Assembly (NCBI RefSeq): GCF_026262505.1
Contig: NC_067207.1
Span: 12,430,082-12,494,081 of the forward strand
Direction of reading: 5' to 3'
DNA length: 64,000 nt
Source of the DNA: Trichomonas vaginalis G3
Lineage: Eukaryota > Parabasalia > Trichomonadida > Trichomonadidae
The notes under the pieces are model-generated. The model was not told the DNA's origin, ran no database searches, and saw only the letters and a program-made list of their open reading frames with translations. Shown here one piece after another: positions 19,438 to 30,049 of the stretch (positions are counted from its first letter, which is position 1; each line of letters starts with the position of its first letter). The translations under genes and the position numbers were made by a program.

Positions 19438-20202
19438 ATGGAAAACGAAGAAGAACTTGGGGCGAAATTTGTTGCCACCTATTATAGATTGATATATAGA
19501 TGTCCTTCGGCTATACCCAAACTTTACGATACTCATGCAATTTTGAGGAGAGATCCACCAAAAACTAATTTTCAAATTTGCTTATTACAACATGAATTAA
19601 TTCCTTTTAAACCAAATGAAAGCATTGTTAAAATTTTTAGATATGTAACATATTCTGCGGGCGAAAGCCTTGTTGTTTCAGTATATGGTTCAATTTTCAA
19701 TAATTTAGGTCCAAAAATGTTTTTCCAGCAGTTCATGCTCAAGAAAAATGGACTTGTTTGGCTTATTCATAGCGATATTTTCTATATTTTTACATCCCAA
19801 ACAAATGAAGTTTTATATGGAATATTTGAACAGCCTCAGCCACCTGCTTTTACCCCAATTCAGCAACCAGCCCAATCACAGCAAATCGTTCCCCAATTCA
19901 AAAGAATCTCTCAAAGCGCAAAAAGATACGATAATTTCGATCCAGAAAAAACCATTACTATTATTAATTTACCTAATACATATAATGGAAATGACGTTGT
20001 CGCTGCCTTTAGATGCTATGGCAACGTAACAAGCAAATATTTTACTCATAATACAGTTTATATTGAATTTGAAAACGAAGAAGAAGCAGATGCAGCATGT
20101 AATTCCAGATTACCACTTAATATGCCTAATAACAGCCATATTAAAGTCGAAAAAGGAATTGCCCAGAAAGAGTCGAGAGGTTCTTTCCCAGTACGTAAAT
20201 AA
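19438..20202 (+). CDS. G3BP-like RNA-binding protein (NTF2-like domain plus RRM)
   Basis: The 254-residue protein has the compact architecture of the G3BP/Bre5 family. An NTF2-like domain occupies residues about 5-125 (FVATYYRLIYRCPSAIPKLY, then a late aromatic-rich segment KNGLVWLIHSDIFYIF), a Gln/Pro-rich linker covers about 128-160, and one RNA-recognition motif covers about 165-235. RNP2 is TITIINLP and the RNP1 region is NTVYIEFENEEEA. Family members bind mRNA, act in stress granules and partner with ubiquitin-specific proteases through the NTF2 domain. The acidic and RGG segments of animal G3BP are missing; only a short basic SRGSFP tail remains. Confidence 0.85.
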   Translation: MENEEELGAKFVATYYRLIYRCPSAIPKLYDTHAILRRDPPKTNFQICLLQHELIPFKPNESIVKIFRYVTYSAGESLVVSVYGSIFNNLGPKMFFQQFMLKKNGLVWLIHSDIFYIFTSQTNEVLYGIFEQPQPPAFTPIQQPAQSQQIVPQFKRISQSAKRYDNFDPEKTITIINLPNTYNGNDVVAAFRCYGNVTSKYFTHNTVYIEFENEEEADAACNSRLPLNMPNNSHIKVEKGIAQKESRGSFPVRK

Positions 20203-20479
20203 CATTTTCCTTCCTTCTTCTTATTACAATTTTCCTTTTTTTTATCGATTTTTTTAATAATTTTTTATTTTATGAGAAAACATGAGAAAGTACATATCAG
20301 ATCCGTCTGAGTGCAGTTGAGTTAGCCTTATGTGACTCAGATTATACTGAATTTTCTTGAAATAATTAATATGCAATTTTAAATTTTGAAATCATACGAG
20401 TTCCATTGAAAACACATTGGCCCTATTTATTAATATATACTCTGCATGAAGATTTTGCCATTTTTTAAGATTGTAGCAG

Positions 20480-21196
20480 ATGAATCCAAACGCACTTGGT
20501 GTGCCTCATGCGTCAACTTTAAATATAAAGTTCATATACTATATTGCTACAATACTTCCATTCATTTCGGTGACAGCTTGTTGGATTGTTTATTATTCTT
20601 TCAAACATTGGGATATTAATTATCTTCCTACAATATCATTATCAGTCTCAAATTTCCCTGAATCAAGAATATTTGCAGTTACAATGGGAATCGAGTGCAT
20701 TTTATTGATTATTGTCTTAACATGTCGACTATTTTCAATTATTCTTGCCATTCATCAAAACATTGGAAATTTACAGCTGATTCACAAATTACTCTTATTC
20801 GTTACATTTAGTTTTGGTTTTTGGCCAATAATTTGTTTATTTGTGTTTTCTTGCGTTTCAATTCGCGAAAATTACAGTATTCACAATGCTGCTTTCAGAA
20901 TATTTTTCATATTTAACTCCATACATTATATTATCTACGATTTGAAGCCTCAATATTTTTGCATCAAAAATTCTCTTTTATCAAAGTTATGTACATGGGC
21001 AATAATCATATTTATAATCGGTTTTGTATTTATGAACAGTGTTAGACAAGGCCCATCTCAAAGTATTTCTTCAATTTGCCAATATTTTGCTTTTGCTTTC
21101 AGTTTCATCAAAATTGCATTGATAGCAAGAGACTCACCAAAACAGTTGCTTAATTTATCGCCTACAACTATTCATAATGCTAGAAATCATCAATAA
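20480..21196 (+). CDS. Frag1/DRAM/Sfk1-family membrane protein
   Basis: The 238-residue protein has about six hydrophobic segments. After the first one comes LPTISLSVSNFPESRIFAVTMG, the hallmark of the Frag1/DRAM/Sfk1 family (P-x-I-S then P-E-S-x-x-F); members include PGAP2 and Cwh43N-like proteins of GPI-anchor remodelling and DRAM autophagy proteins. Length fits the family. It is likely to act in the endoplasmic reticulum, Golgi or lysosomal membranes, but which subgroup it belongs to cannot be told by eye. The tail is short and polar. Confidence 0.75.
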   Translation: MNPNALGVPHASTLNIKFIYYIATILPFISVTACWIVYYSFKHWDINYLPTISLSVSNFPESRIFAVTMGIECILLIIVLTCRLFSIILAIHQNIGNLQLIHKLLLFVTFSFGFWPIICLFVFSCVSIRENYSIHNAAFRIFFIFNSIHYIIYDLKPQYFCIKNSLLSKLCTWAIIIFIIGFVFMNSVRQGPSQSISSICQYFAFAFSFIKIALIARDSPKQLLNLSPTTIHNARNHQ

Positions 21197-21626
21197 TAAT
21201 TTTTTATTTAATTATATTTGTTTGTATCTAATAAATATTATATTATACTATATTATTCATACATGTAGTCTGTTTTTCTACCCCAAAATGATCTCTTTGT
21301 CCATACTCATCTTCATTCTGATTGAAATGTTGTTATTTTGAAATGATTGCACTCCGAAAAACTCATTATTAGTTTAATGTTCATTAGAATTTGTACCAGT
21401 TTAAATAAACATGAATTTGCGGGGGGAAACATGTAAAGTTCAGATTTTTTAAGGGAGAATTCTCTTATTTTTACTATGTTATCAAGAACACGACCATGGT
21501 GTTAAATACAGTGATGATTGGAGTAAACTTCTCTTTGTTACTAGCGAATTATCTGGTGATTATGTATTCCCAAAATTATGCACCACTATTCCATCGCTAT
21601 CCAGTGATGAAATTATTACGTCTAGT

Positions 21627-23957
21627 ATGTTTTATGGTTGCAAGGATGCCATTACATCCATTTCATTTGAAAAAGGAAGTTTATTAAAAAGTATATCCAA
21701 GTATTGTTTTGCACAATCTGCTTTAGAATCTGTTGATATGAGTTCTTGCTCAGAACTCACATTTCTAAATGCAGCTGTTTTCTATCAGTGCGCCAAGTTA
21801 TCATCCATCAAACTTCCTCCAAATTTAATTCGAATAGGAACTGCTTGTTTCCAAGACACAACAAATTTAATTGAAATAGAGTTACCAGACAGCGTAACAA
21901 CCCTTGATGGCTCATCCAAACTAGGAAGGACATTTGGAAATAGCGCGCTTACACGGATAACCATTAGTCGTAATTCAAATCTAACTACAATAGAAAGTGA
22001 TGTTTTCGCAAATTCTAATCTTGATTTCTTTTTCATCCCTTCGTTATGCACTAAACTTGATCCATCGAGTTTAGCAGGTTGCCCTTTGAATGAAATAGCT
22101 ATTGATGAGAGAAATCAAGCATATAAAACAGACGGAAAGATCATTTATTCTGGAGCTGAAAATAATACTTTGTTTTTTGTTTCATCAACGAAAACAGGCT
22201 CTTTTACTATCCCATCTTTTGTTACTCGTATTAGTTCTTCTGCAGCTCGAGGTGCTAGTCTTAGCGAAATAATTATGCATGATGACATTACTAATGTATA
22301 TTCATGGTGCTTTTCAGGTAATCCAATAATAACATTTTCTTTTCCAAAACAAATTACTTTAGTCGCAAGTTCAATGTTTAGAGGTTGTCGTTATCTAACA
22401 ACGGTATATTTTACAAAAAATATAACAGTCATTCAAGATTCTGCTTTTTATGATTGTTTCGAATTGAAAAATATCGAATTGCCGCCAAATTTAACAGAAA
22501 TTGGAAACTCAGCATTTTATAAATGCAGATCATTGACACATATTTCGCTTACAGAAAGTCTTCAGACACTTGGTGATGGAGTTTTTAACTTGATAACTAA
22601 CATTGAAATTGACTCTCAAAATCCAAACTTTTTCATTGATGAGTTCGTTATGTATAGGGATAATAATCAGACAGTATTTACTTATCTTGGTTCTAACACT
22701 AATTATGATGTTATTATTAGGTCTGATTGTACTGCAATTGCATCAAATACATTTTTGTCAAAAAAGTTGAAAAATGTTTACTTTGAGAACAATGAAAATA
22801 TGGAAATAAGAGCTAATGCTTTCGATTACTCCACAATTGTTTCAATTGAAATGCCTCCTGGATTAAGCTTGATAGGAGATAGCGCATTCTCTAATTGCCA
22901 AAATCTCGTGAATGTTACTTTTCAAGGTAATAAGTTAACGACAATTCCAGATTACTGTTTTTATAATTCTAAAAATCTTAAATACATAACTCTTCCAAAA
23001 TCAATCGAGAAGATTGGAAATTACGCTTTCCAAGATTGCACAAATCTTGGAGATATTGGATTATCTTCCTTGAGTTCTTTGAATTCCATAGGGATTTCAG
23101 CATTTATGTCTAGTGGTCTTACCACTGCAAATCTTCCAAATTCATTGAATTATGTTGGCACAAGTGCATTTAATAATAGCAAAATTCAGGATCTGAGTAT
23201 AAGTTGCAACATTTCTCAAATGATGTGTCAGTATTGTACTTCTCTCACAACTTTAGATTTGAGAGAAGGCGTCTTTCAAATAAGTCTTTTTGCTTTCAAT
23301 GGGTGCAAATCATTAGAAGGTTTTACTATTCCAAAAACTCTTCTAACAATTGGAAGTTTTTCATTCCAGAATTGCGAACAACTGAGTGAAGTCAATATGG
23401 TAACTAATTGCAACCTTAAGACCGTTGAAGGCGGTTGCTTCACAGGATGCTTCAATCTTAAAGAAATTAAACTTTCACCAGCAGAAGCAAACTTTTCATT
23501 TTATAATGGAGCATTAATGAACTACATACAAACAAAGCTCATTGTATTTATTCCATATAGTGAAATCAAAAATTTCATGGTTCCATCTGAAATGGAAGTC
23601 ATTGGAAGCTATGCGTTCATGGGAAGCCCCCAACTTATGCGCGTTTTCTTCAGTGGAAGCAAGATAAAACGAATTGATTATCAAGCTTTTAAAAATTGCC
23701 CTAATCTTAATTTCGTATTCTTCGCTTCATCTAAAATCGATGTAGCATTTGGATCAGAGGTTTTCTCTGGCTGCTATAATCTTGTGAAATGTGGTGGATT
23801 TTCCGCACCATCATCAGTACGGAATACTCTCATTGCTCAGGGAATTCCGAAAATCGCTTTTAATAATGAATGCGATATATCAGTAACATGCAAAATCCAA
23901 CCTCAATTTAAGATATCAACCATGTATTTATTCCCATTTATTCAAATGTTAATATAA
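21627..23957 (+). CDS. BspA-like leucine-rich-repeat (LRR_5) surface protein, start codon missing
   Basis: At least 776 residues of roughly 23-residue repeats with the LRR_5/BspA pattern (IGNSAFYKCRSL, IGNYAFQDCTNL, IGSYAFMGSPQL). This is a greatly expanded trichomonad family of surface and secreted proteins linked to adhesion. The first in-frame ATG is at 21627, but the same frame is open back to 21453. There it encodes a hydrophobic leader-like ILLFLLCY and then repeat-like sequence (SGDYVFPKLC, IPSLSSDE), without any ATG. The true N-terminus is therefore probably 5' of 21627 and has lost its ATG, or there is an unrecognised start or a base error. The C-terminus ends soon after the last repeat with no clear transmembrane anchor. 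Confidence 0.85.
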   Translation: MFYGCKDAITSISFEKGSLLKSISKYCFAQSALESVDMSSCSELTFLNAAVFYQCAKLSSIKLPPNLIRIGTACFQDTTNLIEIELPDSVTTLDGSSKLGRTFGNSALTRITISRNSNLTTIESDVFANSNLDFFFIPSLCTKLDPSSLAGCPLNEIAIDERNQAYKTDGKIIYSGAENNTLFFVSSTKTGSFTIPSFVTRISSSAARGASLSEIIMHDDITNVYSWCFSGNPIITFSFPKQITLVASSMFRGCRYLTTVYFTKNITVIQDSAFYDCFELKNIELPPNLTEIGNSAFYKCRSLTHISLTESLQTLGDGVFNLITNIEIDSQNPNFFIDEFVMYRDNNQTVFTYLGSNTNYDVIIRSDCTAIASNTFLSKKLKNVYFENNENMEIRANAFDYSTIVSIEMPPGLSLIGDSAFSNCQNLVNVTFQGNKLTTIPDYCFYNSKNLKYITLPKSIEKIGNYAFQDCTNLGDIGLSSLSSLNSIGISAFMSSGLTTANLPNSLNYVGTSAFNNSKIQDLSISCNISQMMCQYCTSLTTLDLREGVFQISLFAFNGCKSLEGFTIPKTLLTIGSFSFQNCEQLSEVNMVTNCNLKTVEGGCFTGCFNLKEIKLSPAEANFSFYNGALMNYIQTKLIVFIPYSEIKNFMVPSEMEVIGSYAFMGSPQLMRVFFSGSKIKRIDYQAFKNCPNLNFVFFASSKIDVAFGSEVFSGCYNLVKCGGFSAPSSVRNTLIAQGIPKIAFNNECDISVTCKIQPQFKISTMYLFPFIQMLI

Positions 23958-24197
23958 TTTTATTAGAAAATAAAAAATATGATTTTTATTTTAATTTTAA
24001 ACCACATATATGTCTTCGTTATTATTAATAGAAAATTCTCATGGTAGACATCAAAGAAGAAACATTTTTATTTAATTTGAAAATTGATTTTGATTAATGA
24101 TAATTTTTTACTGATAATTTAATTCGGTATTACACGGCTTTCAATTATGTTTTAAGATCTTAGACTACTACATCCAACCGTAAGAAAGAAGACATCT

Positions 24198-25375
24198 CTA
24201 GAAATTAACGTGGTTTCTCTTAAATTGTTCTATTACTAGATAATCTCTAACATTTCTACCTGCAACTAAATTTGCCGTCTGTCTGTTATTATTTCTTGCA
24301 GTTTTATCGGCTCCTGCAGAGATAAGATATTTAAAAACTCGAAGATGATCTCCCATTGATGCATGTATGAGTGGAGTATCTCCATCTCTATCCTTTGCAT
24401 TTTTATTAGCTCCTGCTGAGACAAGACATTTAACAACTTCAAGATGGCCATTTATTGATGCAACAATGAGTGGAGTATATCCAAATTGATTCTTTATTTC
24501 TTTATTAGCTCCAACTGAGATAAGGTATTTAACAACTTCAGCATGACCATTTTCTGATGCAATATAGAGTGGAGTTTCTCCCTTATCCTCTTTTGCTTCA
24601 ATATTAGCTCCAATCGAGATAAGATATTTAGCTACTTCAAGATGACCTTTCCACGATGCATAAAGGAGTGGAGTATAACCCCATATACCCTCTGCTTCTT
24701 TGTCACAACCACATTCAATTAGAGATTTAACAAGTCTCAGATTTCCTTTTTCTGATGCATGATGAAGTACATTGCCCCAATCAAATATTTTTTCATGAAG
24801 TCCTTCTTCAATTGCTTTGAGCATCATTTTTTGATTCCCTTTTTCTGAAATTTCATCAAAAAATTTGTAGATTTCATAAGTAAAATAGGAATTTTTAAGT
24901 TTAGAAATTTTATCAAGAAATTCGATTGGAAATTCGTTTTCTTGGTTTTCTTGTATTGGAGATTTAATAGATTGCATTTCTTGCTCGGTGTTTTCTTTAA
25001 CTATTTCTTTTGGAACTTGATTGAAATCTGATTGAGGCTTTTCGCTTTTGTTTGTTGAATTGGAGATATCATTTTGTACATGATCCAAAATGTCAATAAT
25101 GCTATCTAATATCTGAAGTTTCATGTATTTTTTAATAGATTTCAGTATTGAAATTGCATCTTGTAGGTTATTGATTGAAATATTTGCTTTTCTAGTGCAT
25201 ATATATAATGTGTTTGCATCAACTTGGGAACATGATTGATCAAGAAGAGTATTGAAGTCTTCTGGTGTGTTTTGATGTCTCCGATCTTGAATATATCAAA
25301 GAGAGTGTTATCATCAATATAATCCTTGATATGAGCACCAATGTATTCGAAATTCTGAACAATTTCACGACTCAT
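24198..25375 (-). pseudogene. Ankyrin-repeat protein gene with one frameshift
   Basis: The downstream frame (24198-25124 and open further 5') has five to six ankyrin repeats (for example GYTPLLYASWKGHLEVAKYLIS, shown by G-TPL-A-S-GH-EVVK-LIS-GA spacing). The 5' frame, from the ATG at 25375, encodes MSREIVQNFEYIGAHIKDYI, matching the start of the intact paralogue at 60798-61940 (MSQCITPNFEYIGSHINDYI). The two frames meet at about 25270-25285. After that point the paralogue's helices (LKSIKKYMKLQILDSIIDIL against LKSVKTYMKMKIFDGIIDFL) continue in the other frame. One single-base change or a base error explains this. An upstream ATG at 25408 would add a basic leader absent from the paralogue. 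The ankyrin part could still be made from the ATG at 25124. Confidence 0.8.
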
Positions 25376-25408
25376 ATTTTTTTCCCGCTTTTTTTTTTCT
25401 ATCGACAT

Positions 25409-26620
25409 CTATTGAAACTTTAGCGAAGTACAGCTTTCATGTAAATAATACAGAAAATAGAACCTTCAATAACCGTAATTTTCATATCCTAAAGGTAACT
25501 AAACTCCTTTCGCCGATCCGATTTGCCCCATATTTAAAATATAGCTTGCATATGTAGAAGAAAAGCTAATTTTGAAGTACGCCCCAAATCCACCAACAGG
25601 ATTTCGAGCTACTAAAAAGGTACTTTTAAATGTGATTTTTTTTATAAAAAATTAAATTTATTTTAAGATCAGACTAAAAACTAATTTTATGGAAAATCTA
25701 TATCGACAAATTTATTACTTATTGGGTATATAGATTTTTTGATTATGGCGATTATGTCTGATATGCTTCCAATAAGCCAAAACACATTTCATACTGATTT
25801 CTATAAAAGGTATCTTTATTATAGATGTGTAAGCTATATCTGTTTGTTTTTTTATTATAACAAATTCAAAATTCTCTTATAAGGATTAGATGAAATCTGT
25901 ATTACTAAATCATTAGCTAAATGAAGGTTCAAATAGAAAGTAAATATCAATTTATATGATACTGAAACCAAATAGTTCTTTTAATAAAAGATAACACGCT
26001 GAAAATTATTGAGTATTTGCAAATCTCAAAAATCTATTGGTGAATTTGGCTCAACTTTTAAAATTATAACATCCATATCAAATCATAAAAGCAGACAAAA
26101 ATTAAAGCCAAACCTATCGGCCAATTTTTTTTGATATTTTGATTTTTGAGGTATACTTTTAAAAGTGGATTTAAAGCACTGATGAAAAAACATTAACTTC
26201 TGTCGTTATGATTATTGATTTAGACAATAATGATTTTAATCTTTGATTATCAAAACACTAAAGTCATCTTTTTAACATTTGCTTGGTAGCATTAACTCAA
26301 GTCTAAAGTACTATTTTATGTGGCACTCTTAGAATTTTTGTATTCATTGTACACGCTGAAATAGTACCATTAAAGTTATGGCGGACTTTCAAAAAATAGT
26401 TTGGTCACCTTTCATATCCTGAGAATCCATGAACTTATCAATCAAGTTACGAAAAAAAATGAGAATCTCCTTAAATAAATGTGGTATCTTTACCACCAGA
26501 AATCACTTTGCTCTGAGAGGGTGTAATAATTTTTTTACCGATAAAGTTATTGCGTAATTTGACAAATTATTTGTCTAATTTAGAAATTACAAGTCAGCAC
26601 ATTAATGGCTGCAGGAAAAA
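25409..26620. other. Intergenic region left of the Mutator-like element
   Basis: This is mostly AT-rich non-coding DNA. On the minus strand 25499-25650 is an open stretch with coding-like composition (LVARNPVGGFGAYFK to a stop at 25499) but no start and no recognised family; it may be a relic. The segment ends at the 9-bp duplication CAGGAAAAA (26612-26620), which is the insertion point of the next element. Confidence 0.4.
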
Positions 26621-27907
26621 GGCGTCAAAAATTTTCTCACTGGGTTTTCGTCTATCAATCCCAGCTCATTATATACGCAACCAATCAAAAATCTGATATG
26701 GGAGTCCAAGGCTAACTTTTTGTTGTCTACCTAATAAAAGAGGAAGCAGCATTAGTGAGAATAATCGCAAATATTCAATTTAAATTATCTTTTTATTCTT
26801 AATTTAAAGTGACAAAAAGAATAAAAAACCTATTCTAAGGCATGTTGTTATGTAAATGAGACTAGACATCATATTTTATGTTATGAAAAAAAAATATTTA
26901 GAATTTTAGAACAAAATAAATAGAAAAAATAGCATAACTTATGGATGTGCGTATATTAAATTTAATAAATTAAGAGAAATTATTTTTGGCGCCAAAATTA
27001 TTCGTTAACTCTCAAATTTTTCTGAGTCAATAAGCCGCCAAAAAAGTGTCATTTTGTTTCGTTAGAGAAAGATGAATTGTCCATGTCATCCAATCGGGAA
27101 CAAGGGGGATGGGGATTAGATGATAAAGAAGCAATTCATGCTCTCTATCTGAAGCAATCAGACTTGCCAGCAACAATGTGAATCGATTTGGCTTTAAAGT
27201 TAATATAGCAGATCAGCTTGTTACTGGAGAGACTAGGCATTACGATTGATTCGCTGTAGTGCTCTACTTTAATTTAAGAGTAGTAACGGATAACTGAATT
27301 CCCAAAATTCTTTAGGTGATCCAAAACACTGTAGCTGCTTGAACTTTGGACGAGCCTCGCACCCCAGAGAATAGAAATCCCAATCTTGCTCATGTTTAGT
27401 TGAATTAGTCTGCAGCAGTACATCTCTGATACCACAAGATCGTGATGTATACAAAGTCACAACGCTACTTGATTCAACAACTAGCTAGTTTTGACATCAA
27501 ATTGCAAAATTTGACTTCGTTATGAGCTCTTTGTAGCAAAAATACATTACACTTAAAGACTAGTTGCTAGACTGTAGTAGTTTGTTCGTATATATCTATT
27601 TTTCCCCAACGTATTGCATACTACATTTTGACAAGACTTGCAACCTTATAGTAACCTCGTTGGGAATTGTTCAAGCAAAGCGTAGGTAGTTAAGGTCGGG
27701 TAAGAGTTCTTCTTAAATCTTTCACTGAATGAGTAGGTGTTGGAAGAACTGTTCTCTAAAGCGATACAGTTGCGCTACATGTTCGTCAACTTGTCTAGAA
27801 ATAAATATATCATTTGTTTTATACGTTTTTTCGTAATAAATCTATTTGTATTTGTTGTATTTGAGTATCAAGATAACAACGTACACTGGGCTTCGTTGCC
27901 ATTTTAT
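26621..27907. repeat. Left terminal inverted repeat of the MULE-like element
   Basis: About 1,287 bp, inverted and almost identical to 28467-29771. Differences seen by eye are a few single bases (for example near 27421 and 27475) and one short gap near 27875, where the right arm has about 18 more bases. A 63-residue open frame is repeated in both arms but has no start context or recognised domain. Confidence 0.9.
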
Positions 27908-28466
27908 CCCGCCAAAAAAATTATCGTCTTTTTATCATACCATAGTTTTTATCAATCTCGTTCTACTAGAAAACCTTTATATTGGTGATTTCTTTGTTAA
28001 ACCCGTATTTTTTCATGTGAATCTTATTGTATAAACTCTAAAAGTTCAATTTCCGGTCGAAAAAAACTTGAAAACAATTTGTATTCGACGAGTTAAAGAG
28101 CTCTATTTATTCTAAATTTTCCAAAAAAATTAGATTTTGTTTTTTCGCTTCAAAAAATGTTGTTTTAAGTTTTAAAATTTGTAATTCAAAATTTTTTGGA
28201 AAGATTTACGATTTTTTAATACTGCGAATGAGTTTTATTTTACATACTCTATTGATAAATCATATTTTTGTCGAGATATAACTTTTTTTTAAAAAAAATT
28301 ATATGCAAAGAGTGTTATAGAATTCTAGAAGGTATAGTGCATAATTTGAAGTATACTATCAAATAAAGAAATTTTACAGTTTTTTAGTTTTATTTAGATG
28401 TACGTTATTTTAGATGGCTTCGTCGAAAACAAAGCATGTCTGTTAAGTTTATTCTTAACATGGTAA

Positions 28467-29771
28467 ATAAAATGGCAACGAAGCCCAGTGTACTGCGTCT
28501 TATGCCGTAGTTTTTGTTATCTTCATACTCAAATACAACAAATACAAATAGATTTATTACGAAAAAACGTATAAAACAAATGATATATTTATTTCTAGAC
28601 AAGTTGACGAACATGTAGCGCAACTGTATCGCTTTAGAGAACAGTTCTTCCAACACCTACTCATTCAGTGAAAGATTTAAGAAGAACTCTTACTCGACCT
28701 TAACTACCTACGCTTTGCTTGAACAATTCCCAACGAGGTTACTATAAGGTTGCAAGTCTTGTCAAAATGTAGTATGCAATACGTTGGGGAAAAATAGATA
28801 TATACGAACAAACTACTACAGTCTAGCAACTAGTCTTTAAGTGTAATGTATTTTTGCTACAAAGAGCTCATAACGAAGTCAAATTTTGCAATTTGATGTC
28901 AAAACTAGCTAGTTGTTGAATCAAATAGCGTTGTGACTTTGTATACATCACGATCTTGTGGTATCAGAGCTGTACTGCTGCAGACTAATTCAACTAAACA
29001 TGAGCAAGATTGGGATTTCTATTCTCTGGGGTGCGAGGCTCGTCCAAAGTTCAAGCAGCTACAGTGTTTTGGATCACCTAAAGAATTTTGGGAATTCAGT
29101 TATCCGTTACTACTCTTAAATTAAAGTAGAGCACTACAGCGAATCAATCGTAATGCCTAGTCTCTCCAGTAACAAGCTGATCTGCTATATTAACTTTAAA
29201 GCCAAATCGATTCACATTGTTGCTGGTAAGTCTGATTGCTTCAGATAGAGAGCATGAATTGCTTCTTTATCATCTAATCCCCATCCCCCTTGTTCCCGAT
29301 TGGATGACATGGACAATTCATCTTTCTCTAACGAAACAAAATGACACTTTTTTGGCGGCTTATTGACTCAGAAAAATTTGAGAGTTAACGAATAATTTTG
29401 GCGCCAAAAATAATTTCTCTTAATTTATTAAATTTAATATACGCACATCCATAAGTTATGCTATTTTTTCTATTTATTTTGTTCTAAAATTCTAAATATT
29501 TTTTTTCATAACATAAAATATGATGTCTAGTCTCATTTACATAACAACATGCCTTAGAATAGGTTTTTTATTCTTTTTGTCACTTTAAATTAAGAATAAA
29601 AAGATAATTTAAATTGAGTATTTGCGATTATTCTCACTAATGCTGCTTCCTCTTTTATTAGGTAGACAACAAAAAGTTAGCCTTGGCCTCCCATATCAGA
29701 TTTTTGATTGGTTGCGTATATAATGAGCTGGGATTGATAGACGAAAACCCAGTGAGAAAATTTTTGACGCC
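28467..29771. repeat. Right terminal inverted repeat of the MULE-like element
   Basis: About 1,305 bp, the inverted copy of 26621-27907. The two arms enclose a unique AT-rich centre of about 560 bp (27908-28466) in which I see no gene. Confidence 0.9.
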
Positions 29772-30049
29772 CAGGAAAAATTTCTATAAATATATGCATC
29801 AATGAAGTTAAAAATTGAAATTTGATTGGTAGCATTAGTTTAAGATTAAGTAAAATCTAATATAACATTACTCCTTAAAGATAATATATTTTTGAGTCTA
29901 GTCAAAAAAAAATAGTCGCAGCTGGCAAATTTTTTGAAATTACCAACATTTTTCATGTTCAAATATAATCTTAATTACTATTTAATTTGCCTCTCATGCG
30001 ATAAAATAAATTTCAGATCCTTTTCAGTCCAAAATTTGATAAAATAAAA

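Larger units (their letters stand above)
26621..29771. mobile_element. Non-autonomous Mutator-like (MULE) DNA transposon, 3,151 bp
   Basis: The element is bounded by long terminal inverted repeats that begin GGCGTCAAAAATTTT on the left and end in the exact complement on the right. It is flanked by a perfect 9-bp direct repeat CAGGAAAAA (26612-26620 and 29772-29780). A 9-bp target duplication with very long inverted repeats is the Mutator signature; MULEs are known in Trichomonas. No transposase frame is present, so it would need a partner in trans. The arms are almost identical, indicating a recent insertion. Merlin or another 8-9 bp family is the alternative. Confidence 0.8.

Noticed and set aside
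25499-25650. Minus-strand open stretch with LVARNPVGGFGAYFK
   Set aside because: It has a protein-like composition but no start, no known family and is only about 50 codons long. It is mentioned in the spacer entry and not called as a gene.
27230-27720. tRNA- or small-RNA-like GC-richer stretch in the MULE arm
   Set aside because: No cloverleaf or box-B sequence could be drawn by eye.
27269-29124. Identical 63-residue frames in both arms of the MULE-like element, and 83-residue frames near the arm ends
   Set aside because: They are duplicated only because the arms are copies. They lack start context and domain-like sequence and cannot encode a transposase.
26278-29850. TTTG(C/A)TTGGTAGCATTA on both sides of the MULE-like element
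   Set aside because: The match is short and imperfect in AT-rich DNA and lies outside the proven 9-bp target duplication, so it is not an attachment site.
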